From NCBI GenBank assembly GCA_018466975.1, contig CM031563.1, positions 1,426,001 through 1,490,000 of the forward strand: a DNA stretch of 64,000 nt. Reading direction: 5' to 3'. The stretch is from Sparassis latifolia (taxonomy: Eukaryota > Basidiomycota > Agaricomycetes > Polyporales > Sparassidaceae). Both the position numbers and the translations under genes were made by a program. Positions 10,633-21,620 of this stretch are shown piece after piece. Each line of letters begins with the position of its first letter. Within the stretch, counting starts at the first letter, position 1. The notes under the pieces were generated by a model. It saw only the letters and a list, made by a program, of their open reading frames with translations, ran no database searches and was not told the origin of the DNA.

Positions 10633-12009
10633 TTATGACCTGCTATAGCAAGTTAGACACAAGGTGCACAAGTACACATTAATGAGATCTTTTCGCGCAC
10701 CTGTTACGACGGTCTCAAATTCGGAGAGAAGAGTCTCTATGAGACCACGCCTGGTTCTGGCTACTCTCAAGACCAAATCCTCGACGACGCTTTGACTCAT
10801 TCCGCAACTATTCATCATGATAGCCACACGGCGATACGCCTTAGGAATGTCTAGGACGGTGGTCCCCAAGCGTGAGATTTCGCCCTCAAAACCCGGGATG
10901 AAAGCGTCCTGGACCGGACAAAGTTCTTGCACGGAGTTCAGCCCAAATAGCGAAGCGACCAATGTAGCGTCTGCTTCATCGCCAGCCTGAGACGACACCG
11001 CAACCGAGACGAGGCTAGCCACGAATAAATGCCGATCTTTCGCTGCTAGCGACCCGAATACGTCCTCTGCCGACGTGAGTACCTTCGACAGCACAAAACC
11101 TTTTGCTGCATCATCGCACATTTGTTGGAGGTCATCTGGATCTCGAGTGCGCAGCTCATTGTCGACGTTGCCAACTGAAACGATGCCATATATCTCGGCC
11201 CTCGGATGTGATGACTCGAATGAATCTTGCGGTTCGTGATCATTAGCCCGTTTCAGCACAGCCTTTCAGCAAGTCAACACGGAAGTCGCAGTGAAGTGGA
11301 AAGCGCCACTTACCATCATCAAATAGCGAACTTTGAGAGATATCGAGCCTTGTCGCAGCAATCGTTCGATTCTTTCTACGATCTCGAGAGAGTCGATAAT
11401 CTCGGGTGCATGCACCAGTCGTGACAAAGATCTGTAAAGGATCACGGCGTAGTCCTCATTACCGTTTTCTGTCTCAGTGAAGAACATGTCGAAGAGGTCG
11501 CCAGCTTTCTCTACGTCCAAAACGTCGTGCATCAGGAGCTCGGTAATGAAATGGGTCAGAGCAGCCAGATCCTGGATATCCCCCTCCTCCAGGATTCGCT
11601 CGGATTCGCTCTGGACAGCAGCCTGCATGGCGGACCTAAATGGATCGTCCAGGAGATACGGATCGGCCTTCCCGCAGCGGACCCGTTCACTTTGCACTTC
11701 GTCCATTATCCTCTGGCACAATTCCCCATATACCTTCGCGCGCATCCTGTCTAAGACGCCCCGCGTTAGCATAACGGATGCAAAGCGAGTGATGCTCGGC
11801 ATGTCCTCCGTCCGCTCCATTGTGAGTGCCCAATCGACAACCGCGTCGGAGATACGATCGAAATTGGACTTTGTGACTTTGTTGAGGAGGCCACAGAGCT
11901 TCCGCTCTGTGTGGAGTGGATCAAGGGGAACACTCCAGGGTCTCCAGGGCTGGCCGGAAAGGTTTCGGGATGGAATGTGATGTGGCGATGAGATTGGGGT
12001 AGGTAACAT
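10633..12009 (-). CDS. MIF4G-domain protein, eIF4G core-like
   Basis: Two exons, 12009-11314 and 11262-10633, join in frame through a GTAAGT..AG intron to about 441 residues. The N-terminal half follows the eIF4G middle-domain (HEAT repeat) pattern: ERKLCGLLNKVTKSNFDRISDAVVDWA, then LTRGVLDRMRAKVYGELCQRIMDEV. It continues through paired helices to MHDVLDVEKAGDLFDMFF. It lacks an eIF4E-binding segment and is much shorter than eIF4G, so it resembles the small stand-alone MIF4G proteins that are numerous in Agaricomycetes. A role in translation or mRNA binding is inferred from the fold. The last 15 or so residues may be altered by a possible donor (CAG/GTGCGC) near 10690. Confidence 0.7.
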
Positions 12010-12797
12010 AGTGAAAGGATGGAGGCAAATAGGAGGGCAGAAAAGAAGAGGCCGTTAACTGACAAGCGGTAGGCATGCATAGCTGCATTATAAAGCGAGA
12101 AAATATGAACGGCCATTGTTTCCAGGTTTCTGAATCTTGAGTCGGACGCCACATGCTCACGAAAATTAATTCGGTCCAACAGCCGCTGTCCCAATGCTAA
12201 AGCATATTGATGGAAAAGCGGGAGGCAGCGTGGAGACGCTCGCAGTGGCGTTCCCTAGCCACTGCACAATTGAGTACAGTCAGCGCCGGAGATGAAATAG
12301 GCCGGCGCTATTGGCGGTTTCATTAAAGTCACGGCTCCCCGTAGTACCAGCTGTGTCTACTTCCGTTGTAGGAATACAGCGTATGAATTCTAGAGAGTAA
12401 CTGCCTGTCAGATGGCGCGGAAGTGAACTAAGTAAAACCCCACCTCATCAGGATGCTAGACCCTGAAAATTATTTGTTCTGTCGGTATGAAGGAAACTGG
12501 AATACTAAGTCAACTGGTCATGATGATAGCCAAACAAACTTCATCGATGGCGTGACATGTTTAAAGAGACGGAACAAGAAGACCGTCTCGTTTGGCAACC
12601 AGTCACTGGCACGTTTACAAAAGCAGGAAATCCAGGACGAAGCAAAGCGTGAGTAAAATCTCACTTTCGGACAGCAGTTAGACGAAATGACGACCGCTTC
12701 ATTCCGAAAGAAAGAGAACAATGAGGAACTACTGTAAATGGGAATACCGCACCTTTCGGGTGCCATACAAGTTCCGTAGCAAGCGATAGAGCAGTCT
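12010..12797. other. Intergenic with no recognised gene
   Basis: This holds the 5' flank of the MIF4G gene and the 3' flank of the DUF1917-like gene. Short open frames at 12453-12656 (plus) and 12518-12766 (minus) overlap each other, lack domains and show no splice support. Nothing else is seen. Confidence 0.4.
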
Positions 12798-14565
12798 TCA
12801 CTTTCTACCAGTAATCAGTCTCTTTTTGGGTCTTTCTTCCACTTCGTTGTCATCATCATCGTCGCTATCCTTGGATCTCTTTGCGACAGGCTTCTTCTTT
12901 GCCGGTACCTTCTTCACAGCAACCTGTGCTTTCCGCGATGCTTCTGCCTCGACCTCTTCGTCGACGTCTGAAACGAAAGCGTCCTCAGACTTCTTCTTTG
13001 GTTGGGGTTTGGCCTTGCTAGGCCCTGCAGAGGCGGGCTTCGCTTCTTTTGCACTGTTCCTCTCACTAGTCTTCGCTTTGTCTGTATCATTATCGTCCGA
13101 TGCAAAGGGATCGTCATCGACAACCTTCTTCTTCAAGGCAGGTTTCGCCTTCACGGGAGCAGGTGTCGTGACCTTATCAGTAGCTGCATCCTTGGGAGTA
13201 TTGAGCTCTGCAAAGTACTTGTCCTTGAGATCCTAAAATCTAGCTGTCAGATAAGACACCCACGGGAAGGATGCACATATCCGACATGCCTTTATTTCCG
13301 AATCTTTGAGAAGAGCGGCGTTCTTCCAAACCTGGAAATGCACGTCATGATTTACAATTAAATGCTTTCCGAAAAATGCTCGCACTGACCGTCGACGGCA
13401 CCCCGCTTGGGTGCTTGCTATCAAGGCCTGGACACACCAACATCCATGTCAACATCGGGAATGACATTTGAGTGGTAATAATATACCAATAAGAGTGTAT
13501 AAGTCGGACTTGACGCCCGTCAGCGTCATGCCGTGCTTGCCCAGCAACACCTTCATAACCTGTATAATGGCGTTGTTGAGCGCGTCTTTGGAATCACGAG
13601 AACAAAATGGACCTCACCTCGGTAACGATGCTCTTGTCATATACATTAGGCATGTACAGACACAACACGTGCGTATGATTTGCAGTCTCATTCTGTGGAC
13701 ACGTAGCCACTTTGGCCGTATCTGCACACGTATCTGACAGAGGCCCCAAAATGAGGGAATCTAAAGAGTGGTTGTACAGCGAATGTATATAAAGGTGTGA
13801 AGCGACTCACTGGCGATCGTCAACCAGATGGCGTCTACCCTCTCCGGAGGGGCAAAGATAAGCCTGCAATGGGCGTGAGAACACAGGCCACCGCGTTTAC
13901 CAGAATAAAAGACCATTTGCCAACCACATAGCTGTGACGTAATGATATTTCTTTCAGTTTCTCAGTTGCTTGGGCTTGAATCTATCGGAAGTAAGTTGAA
14001 GTTAGGAGACAACAGTCCTGGATTGATGTGCGCATACTTCCTCTCGGACTTCCTTCTTGCTCTTTAATCCCTTCTTTTTATTTGAACGTATTGGAACACT
14101 GGGATCGTTCTGTGTGACCATAATCAGCCTTAACAACGATTGAGAGTTTTGATGTAAAACGCGACCCGCCTTGACCACTTCAACCTTCTCTGTCACCTCC
14201 TTCACTGTGAAGAAAATTCAATCAATACGCAACATACGTGGTACCAATAGCCTACAGTATTCAGCAGCTTCTTCGATCGCAGCTTCTGCGTTGTCGTTCT
14301 CCCTGCCTTGCACTGGTTTCCTCACCCACAGCCACTGCAGGGACGTCAGCGATCACACTTATTTGCGCGACTGATGTATTCACTGGCTTCGTACCGTCAT
14401 CTTGCACCATTGACGGTTTGTACTGTCGCGAATTGATCACAATCAATCAAATACAATGTTCGGGCGTACCCATACCTTTGTCAGAAAGTCTGACAAGGGA
14501 ATGTCAGAGTTAGGCGTCCATGCATAGGAGTATGCAGGAGGAATGATATCGTCTCCTGCAGTCAT
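12798..14565 (-). CDS. DUF1917/UPF0696 (Bles03-like) protein with charged C-terminal tail
   Basis: A multi-exon gene starting at an ATG at 14565 (MTAGDDIIPPAYSYAW). The middle exons read KKKGLKSKKEVREE, then HSYVVGKWLIFAPPERVDAI with WLTIA, then MPNVYDKSIVTEVMKVLLGK, and GVKSDLYTLIGIDSKHPSG. This order (GKW, a Trp helix, a cytosolic strand with bound Asp, then YT.IGI) matches DUF1917, whose known human member C11orf68/Bles03 has an eIF4E-like fold. The last exon (12798-13154) encodes a Lys/Asp/Ser-rich tail ending PKKRLITGRK, likely disordered and nuclear. Exon junctions in the middle were not all resolved. The family call rests on remembered motif order; a cap-binding-like role is only an inference from fold. 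Confidence 0.6.
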
Positions 14566-14824
14566 CGTGTGGTGTATACGTTCCACGAAAGGGTGGTTAC
14601 AACTCGTAAGTGTTGGATGAAGTTGAGATGTGTATGTATCTGCCAATGAAACGCGCGACGCGTTATGTGGTTCTGTTTGCGTTGTGGCAGTGCGGATTCA
14701 AGCAAAATCGCCCATAGGAAATGCAAGTATCAGTGGAGACATTACGTCATCTAAATCGACAGAGACATACAACAGTATAACTACAGGAGTGGATAGAATA
14801 TGCAAGCAGTCAATATAAGTAACC

Positions 14825-15686
14825 TCAGATAGGAGCACCCTGGTCGGGCAGCCTCTCTATCGCATATCGTCTTCTGACGATATACATGAGAGGCACTCCC
14901 GGGATTTTGCGAATGCGCCGACGAAGCTCTCGGTCGCAGGTAGCGACAATGTAACATTTGTGCGAAGTGACACGTTGGATAAGACAGTCGTCGGCATAAG
15001 TTCCTGTATGTGAACAAGTAAGCCTCTCAAAGCGTGGATCACGAGCCACTCTGCTCTCTCAGATTAGCATGTGCATTGTGGATTAGCAGAACGTCGACAT
15101 ACCTCAGAGCTACACGGTACCGGTGGCCCAGCTTCTCCAGTTCGGCCATCACACAATCAGTGACGCAAGGTATACCTGAAAATTCTTTGTTTATTCCTGA
15201 GGGTAATCGAGGAGTGAGCGTGCTCACATTTGGCATACAAACAATCCATCATGCCGCTAATCAACTCCAGCTTGTTTTGCAGACTGAAGTTGACGAAATT
15301 CGTATCAATGAGCACACGATATGGCGGCACAAGCGCCTCGTTGTGTTGCAGGAACAGAGAAGAAGCCATTTGAGGACTGTCACACTCAAAAGTGAAGGCG
15401 AAGAACATGCAATGATAGGCAGGACATACACTCGACGGACTGCCTTCTCCTTCTCACTTTCTTCCTTCTTCTTCTGTTTCAACTGGTTCTCCTTTCTGTA
15501 GCATTTCCGACAAGTATGAGATATCCTGCCAATCGTTGCGACATGGACACCACGCACAGCCGGATATCGTTTGGGTTCAACATACGTTTAACCGCAGCAA
15601 ACTTACGTGTTTTCTTTGCTCTGCCCTGGTACAAAATCCGTATAAACGAGGAAACTAATCCAGACGAAGCAGACATAACACACCAT
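14825..15686 (-). CDS. FCF1: rRNA-processing PIN endonuclease FCF1/UTP24
   Basis: Cleaves pre-rRNA at sites A1/A2 in the nucleolar small-subunit processome. Six exons join exactly to 194 residues, the usual family length: 15686-15684, 15625-15558, 15495-15430, 15376-15228, 15175-15103, 15050-14825. Exon 1 holds only the ATG; the intron (GTGTGT..ACCAG, 15626-15683) follows it directly and exon 2 continues [20 protein letters not shown]. The PIN core is [16 protein letters not shown] (first catalytic Asp), [14 protein letters not shown] (Glu), and [11 protein letters not shown] (Asp pair). It is followed by the strongly conserved [20 protein letters not shown] and the terminal [13 protein letters not shown]. 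All catalytic acidic residues are present. Confidence 0.96.
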
Positions 15687-16180
15687 GATGAGAATGCAGA
15701 TCAAAGGTACAAAATTGTAATATTTACGAGACTCCAAGAAGGACGTGGGAAATATGGTTACCTAAGGTTAGGATTGAGACTCTACCTACTATTGCTCAGA
15801 CGATCTCTCAATCGCGAGGTACAGCTCGGTCAGTTTATTGTAAGTGGAATGTTTCGATGTATCCTGCGAGACATCTCAACTTTCAACACTTAGTACTTCC
15901 GATTCCGAGGGCCCGATCAATGACTCGGATGAATCTTCAAAGAGTGTGGCAGAGTCGCAGTTTCGGAGGGCACACACAACACACAGTGGAAATTGAAATA
16001 GGTATACGTAGCTGAGATCAGTAAATTTTAAACGAGCTTAATTCTTTTCAGCCAAAGGAATGACACCCTTGACTGGTGGCTGTAACAGCCATCCTACAAA
16101 GAAAACCCTCAGATTGTCCTCTGAGTGTCAAGTCAGTCAATGCACCACTGGCAGCAGGGAAAAACAAAATGATTGTCAAT
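15687..16180. other. Intergenic, FCF1 upstream region
   Basis: Contains the FCF1 promoter. Apart from short plus-strand frames without domains, I see no gene, RNA or repeat. Confidence 0.4.
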
Positions 16181-16189
16181 CAAGAGTAC

Positions 16190-16790
16190 CTTCACCTTAG
16201 ACCATGCTGTTTGAGGTGCGGGACGCGTTCTCGCAAGGCCTGCTTGCACAGAATGCATGAGAATTCGTTCTCAAGGGGCCTGAGTGCAGCCTGAAGCGAC
16301 GCCACCGATAAATCTGGTATTACAGAGTTGTATCAGTTGATCAGCTACCATGGTGCAAAAATTGGAGTTTGTGTACGTACCAGGTCAGACCTCCCAGAGC
16401 AGATGGGCCGCCTCCAGTGCCCACGCGAGAGCAAGCGTTCGCTGCCGCATGAGACCGCACACATTGTTCGGGGTATGCAGGCGTGGCGGTTCTAAAAGAA
16501 GGCGCTTGAGCTCGTTCATACGGTTCTGATGCATGAAGAAAAGACGCTTGAGGTAGAGCGGTCCGATTCATGCGGCAAGCTTGTCCGACACCGTGGAAAG
16601 CGAAAACGACAGAAGAGTGGCCGATGATTCTGTGAGTTTCTAACAACCGACCAACTCGAAATGTCTCGAACTTGAAGATTAAGATGTTCATAGGCCGCCT
16701 TTGCCACGTGGCTATCAATCTTACACCCGTCAGTACTGGTCGTATTTCAAGTCGCTGAGCGACAAGCCTGCGGTCTGCAGGCTTCAATGT
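16190..16790 (-). pseudogene. Decayed tandem paralogue of the adjacent BTB/POZ gene
   Basis: Minus strand. The stretch GPLYLKRLFFMHQNRMNELK followed by RLLLEPPRLH matches the intact neighbour's GPLYPKRLFFLHYDRMSSLK region. A last exon DLSVASLQAALRPLENEFSC with LCKQALRERVPHL matches its DLSTALLEVALGPLENELSC exon. Just before the first block the frame is closed by TGA where the intact gene has CGG, and a terminal TGA replaces the end of the ALASAQIVWDARP exon. I find no BTB fold upstream. The copy is therefore a truncated, stop-containing duplicate; a short transcript cannot be excluded. Confidence 0.75.
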
Positions 16791-17104
16791 GCAGAGGAGG
16801 GAGATCGCACACCAATCGCACGCTCACGCTTCAGATGAAGCCAAGCACAGAATTGAAACAGCTCAGTCGGAGCCTCTCAGCGCCACGTACTAGCACTCAG
16901 TATGCGAGGAAGTTCAGGATAACTATCGCACTAACCAAGCTACTAGCAGAAGCCCGACGAGAAGAGTGATGACATGAGCATTATGAGAGCCATGTTTGAA
17001 TGGTTTGGCAAAAGAAACGAGGGAGCTCGATGAAGAACCACAGCGAAGCTCCAGAGAAGCACCGAAATGGAGCGTTCCGAACTGAAAAAGTTGAGTACGA
17101 GTCA

Positions 17105-18348
17105 TTAGAAGCTCAGACACAGTTGGAACAGAAACTGCATGAGGGAGATCCAGCAATTTACGCACAAGTGAATACTGCAGCATGAACCAGAGTACGTCAG
17201 ATCGATCTCTGGGTGTTGAATCGGTGTCGTGACCTGGACGACAATTAGCAGAGGAAGAGCGATACGGAGTACCTTTATGGCCGCCCATTCTGAGAGGAGA
17301 TGACCCACTCGCCCTCGCAGCGATTGTTTACACAGGTCGCACGAGAGCTCGTTCTCCAAAGGGCCGAGAGCCACTTCAAGTAAGGCTGTCGATAAATCTA
17401 AGGTGGAGAATGGATACATGCTGAGACTACACTTCCGCAGTCATGGCAAGACGCACTAACTAGGTCTGGCATCCCAAACGATTTGCGCAGAGGCCAGCGC
17501 CCAGAGACGCGTGAGTGTCTTCTGCTCCGGAACATCACACACCGATGTGGGAGCGTGTGGAATAGGCGGATGAAGGAGGAGACGCTTCAGTGAGCTCATA
17601 CGGTCGTAATGGAGGAAGAAAAGACGTTTCGGATACAGTGGACCGATCCGTGCGGCAAGCTCATCTGTCGAGGTCGGGAGAGAGAACGAGAGTAGGTAAG
17701 GGGAGATGGCAATAGCGGCCTCTTCGAGACCATGACGGGCAGCGAGCGCATACGTTTGTATGGGGAGCGTAGGTGCATGCGCGAGTAGTAGGGCAAAAAG
17801 CGGGGATGATCCGGAAGAGTGATATACGGGAGAGACACCATAATTGACCAAGGCAGACAGGGCGGCGGAGAGCGTGTCAAATGAAGGGGCGTATCGGGTG
17901 CAGGAGATGCTGTAGACGTACGACGTTTAAAACATCTGCAGATTCGGTGAGGGTAGTCATCGGGACAAACCCTTCCTCATTCTCCTCGGAACTCGTGCTG
18001 AGTGGGAGCGAACCACCAAAGCCGTTGTGTGACGCCCTAAACAAACGGTAAGCGTGAAAGAAGACGTTATTGGTCGATATCAGGATGAGATCAGACGAAT
18101 GTACGTCAATGTCTGCTGTTGGGTAGAACGTCGTAGAAACAGAAACGGTGAGCGAGCTTGCTGTGTCTAGGTGTTCTGCGGGAGTTCCAACCTAGAGCAG
18201 GCTTGAATATTGATTGGAACGTGAGATTAATATCACTGACTGGGGTAATCGCTAATTGCGTATCCAACGCAGGTGTAAACTGGGTAGGAGGCACTCCTCC
18301 GTCTCCCGTTTGGATGTCTGGCAGACGAAGGAAGTCAAAATAGTCCAT
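17105..18348 (-). CDS. BTB/POZ-domain protein (Agaricomycete family)
   Basis: Starts at the ATG at 18348 (MDYFDFLRLPDI). The BTB strand-helix core is read from DIDVHSSDLILISTNNVFFH with AYRLFRASHNGF, then VPMTTLTESADVLNVV. The distal family region is YALAARHGLEEAAIAISPYL, ARIGPLYPKRLFFLHYDRMS, and, after an intron, DLSTALLEVALGPLENELSC with DLCKQSLRGRVGHLLSEWAA. This architecture defines a very large basidiomycete family thought to supply substrate adaptors for cullin-3-type ligases; that role is inferred. The C-terminal boundary is uncertain: the last exon either ends by splicing after WAAIK or runs on to a stop at 17105. It lies directly upstream of its own decayed duplicate. Confidence 0.8.
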
Positions 18349-18528
18349 GGACTGTGCAGTGGTCCACGGTGCAGCTGCGTTTTATCTTATACTCGCCTAT
18401 CGCTTCATTATGCACAGAATGCGGCTGCGGGATAAAGTATCTCCATGGTAGCATCACTCCTGAGAGAAGCTTTCAGACCTCTGTAACCTGCGGCCGACAC
18501 CGGTAAGTCACGGTTGTACAGACACGGA
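18349..18528. other. Intergenic
   Basis: Upstream flank of the BTB gene; no other feature seen before the TA-flanked miniature element. Confidence 0.4.
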
Positions 18529-18530
18529 TA

Positions 18531-18673
18531 CTGTAGGTTTACGACTAATCCGGATGGTCACAGGTCACACGGATTTTCAACCACCCCGCCAATAATTTTT
18601 TCTCAATTTATGAGATTTTATGAGATTTTTCGAACCAAAAAAGGCAAAGCCTGTCCGGATTGAAAACCTACAG
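18531..18673. mobile_element. 143-bp TA-flanked miniature inverted-repeat element
   Basis: The ends are perfect 10-bp inverted repeats, CTGTAGGTTT (18531-18540) and AAACCTACAG (18664-18673). The similarity continues inward to AATCCGGA on both sides after a small gap. Each end is flanked by TA (18529-18530 and 18674-18675), the target duplication of Tc1/mariner-type transposases. There is no coding capacity; the interior is AT-rich with repeated 'atgagattt'. Superfamily is inferred from the TA duplication alone. Confidence 0.75.
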
Positions 18674-18675
18674 TA

Positions 18676-19441
18676 TGCGAGGTACGAGGTTGAAGCAGAG
18701 TTGTCTACCATCTGCCTTCGGGAGACTAGTAAGTTGGCGCATTGGTCAGATCTATGTCAACCAATGACCTTGCGAATAAAATAATCGTCACCGAATGGCT
18801 GCCATAGTGCTACAACAGACCAACAAGTTACAACTTGGGTCCCGCCGCCGCGGGCTGATATGAACATTAGTCCCAATTTGAACTGAAGAAAGGAGACATG
18901 GACATCATGCACGATGCGACGGATGACACACAGACTTTCTTTAGCATTTACTTACATTTTCAGCAAGCACTGTGGCCTGTAGTCCCTGGCCGGTCGGAAA
19001 TGGGTGCCAGTGGAAGGCCGCAGCATTGATAGTGCTCCAAGCGTCCAGCAGTTGCAGTGACTTGGATCCGGAGCACAACTCGTGCCATCAGCTTGATCTG
19101 AGTCGAACCAATGAATATATTCTCGAGTTCTTCAGAAGACTCGTGGAGCTCGTAGTCATCGTGGTCATTTTTATTCAGCGCGGCTCTGCAAGGAACTTCA
19201 CCTTTTTAACACATCAGTACGCTCCCGCCCCAGATGCTCAGAGTGCTGTTGTGAATAGACGGATACATTGCTATAATACTTATAGGCCGCACAAAGATCA
19301 TGTGGAGCTCAGAGGGTTTACTATTAGTACCATTCGACTGGTTCGAATCACCCAGACAGTAGATATTCACGTCCGAACACTTCACAGCCTACTCTGTGGT
19401 CGTTCGAAATAACATGGCAACATGTACCACAATACTCACCA
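18676..19441. other. Intergenic with no recognised gene
   Basis: A plus-strand open frame (18972-19412) has no start context, splice support or recognisable domain. The region otherwise carries only the 3' flank of the aldo/keto reductase. Confidence 0.4.
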
Positions 19442-21023
19442 TTATCGATATTCCGCCCCGCAGTCTCCAATTGTTGTAATCAATCGTCTACCATTCGAGC
19501 GTTCTAGCACCACTTCGATCGCTGCCTTATCTGCGTTGGTGAGCTGCAAGGCGAACACCTTCTGATTGTCATCGGTGTGTTCAGACAAGCCCATCCGCGC
19601 GCCTGTTGATTCAAAATGGATAAGTAACGAAACTGCGCCTATCAATGAGACGCCCTGGAAGAGTGTGAAACATGCCTATGATAACAGCGCCAACGCAAGG
19701 ATGGTCGAGCACCCAGCGTGTCGCCACATTCGCTATGCTAACACCACCATGTCTGTCGCCAATGTCGCGTAGCACAGATAGCAGGGACTGGAATAAGGAC
19801 CAGTCTCCCCACGCTTTCAGAATCATGTCGAGATACTGAGATGGAGTTGAGAACGGAGTGAAGCCCTTGGAGACACTGAAGAATTGTACCTTGCGTTGGG
19901 ACGGGGTAAGTTTCCCGGAATAGAGATCTGGCTCAGCCTTGTGAAACCATTTGTCTGCGAGGAAACCGCCGCACTAGGTTCCCCGATCAAGACAAACGCT
20001 TAAACGTATGTGACGACTACCACTCACCAGTGTACCATATGTAAGCAGTTTAATACCGTGCTTCTCACAGACGTCCGCCATCCCGTGGAGCGGACGCGTG
20101 TCGATCAGCGAGAACTACAACAATCTCCCGTTTATCCTGAGACCATCGTGGAAGAGAAGAGACCTCAGCTGACCTGAATCTGATTTGATACAATGGATCC
20201 CGGCCCCAACTCCGTGCAGATTTCATCGGTGCGAATTGTATCAAAATTGCACAATCCAATCGTCGCGATTTTACCCTCAGCCTGCAGATCTTGCAAGTAT
20301 CGTAGGGCGGTCAAGTAGCCCTTGTCGCTGTAATCCTGCCAATGAAACTGGAGAAGAATTATGTTAAGATATTTACCGCCATGAAGGAAAAGTTAAAATT
20401 GACCTGCAACAGATCGACGCGCTGTGCTTGCATGCGATCGAGACGCTCTTGTACCGCAGCCTCTACTACGGCGCGCGTTGGATTCGTGGGGCGGAAAACA
20501 CACCACTTCGTGGCGCCAACTACACTCTCAGGATGGGGCAAATTTTGCCGAAATTGTCCCTACGGTGATGTCCTCTTAGTATCAGCAATCTAGGAAGAGA
20601 AGATCAAGAGAATGCGTACAAAGATAATCTCAGAGCTACCATAATGATCAGCTGCGTAAGTGAAGATTTTGCATGAGGTGCACCGCATCGTGGAACAGAG
20701 ACAGTGTGCACACCCTGAAGAGAAGGGGGAGTCCGACTGTAATTAATAAAAGTCACTATGCGGGTACGCTCAGGCTCACCATGTCTATGTAAAGGCGGAC
20801 TGGGTGTCAGAGATGAACAAGGCAGCCGACTGTCCTACTCACCAAATGCGGTGTAACCGAGCTCTGCGTACAGAGCCATTTGGCGGCGAACCTTGGGCGT
20901 CGGAGCGCTTCCCCAGGCATTGCTGGAGAGCTGCCAGAGACCCGTCCAGATGCGGGGGACGACAAAGGGACCAAGGCGGAATGTCCCCTGGCGAGCAGAC
21001 ATCAAAGGGGTGTCCACAGACAT
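19442..21023 (-). CDS. Aldo/keto reductase
   Basis: NADPH-dependent carbonyl reductase fold, cytosolic; substrate unknown. From the ATG at 21023, exon 1 reads FRLGPFVVPRIWTGLWQLSS and ends ALYAELGYTAF. A following exon supplies ADHYGSAE with the catalytic Tyr. Then come VVGATKWCVFRP (catalytic Lys) and ERLDRMQAQRVDLLQVN before the His-containing HWQDYSDKGYL. IATIGLCNFDT, then LHGMADVCEKHGIKLLTYGT, and ANVATRWVLDHPCVGAVIIG complete the barrel, and the frame stops at 19442. Multiple short introns interrupt it; not every junction was worked out. No frameshift was seen. It probably belongs to the TAS/YakC-like side of the superfamily, with no cluster partners here to suggest a pathway. Confidence 0.85.
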
Positions 21024-21264
21024 GTCAGCGTCGATCACGATAATCGAGAGGACTGAAAGTTCAATCAAACTCTGCCAGTGCTACACGAGCTCATATATTG
21101 TCGAATCGGCTCGCATTTCAACACCGGGTCAACAGGAGTGTTTACAGATCGGTTACACTGGATCACGTATGGTCGCCGGATGGCAGATGGCAGTTGGGCG
21201 ATAGGGATGATGTGCTGACCGTCTCGATTGTTGGCCTAACACCAACGCACGGGCGGGCAACATT

Positions 21265-21612
21265 AGGACCCCCGACAATTGGTGAATAGGCCTGATCCGG
21301 AGAGGGGAAAAATGTCCGTTGGGAGAAAAATTTTGGCCCAAAATGTCCGTGAAAAATGAGGCATTTTTTGCTTCCGCGGTCTAACCTTAAAAAGGTAATT
21401 TGGGCGCTTCTGAGGGGGCGGCTAGATGCTGCAGCGTAGACGCCGCCTCCTCCGACGAGGCCCTGTCCGCCTTCCCCCGCCAGGCTGCGTTTGTCCGGCC
21501 CCGGATCAGGCCAACCCCCTGATTTGTCCGTGAAATACCGGCATGAGGCGCTCGAAAGGTCAAAATTTGTCCGTAACTGGCTCAGGGACCTTCCCCAATT
21601 GTCGGGGGTCCT
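21265..21612. mobile_element. 348-bp non-autonomous hAT-type element
   Basis: Perfect 18-bp terminal inverted repeats: AGGACCCCCGACAATTGG (21265-21282) and its complement (21595-21612). They are bounded by an exact 8-bp duplication GCAACATT (21257-21264 and 21613-21620), the hAT signature. The interior has repeated TGTCCGT motifs in subterminal positions, typical of transposase-binding arrays, and no ORF. The ends differ from those of the large hAT element at 52.6 kb, so it belongs to another family. Confidence 0.9.
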
Positions 21613-21620
21613 GCAACATT

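Noticed and set aside
18972..19412. 146-residue plus-strand frame
   Set aside because: No recognisable domain and no neighbouring exon with matching phase.
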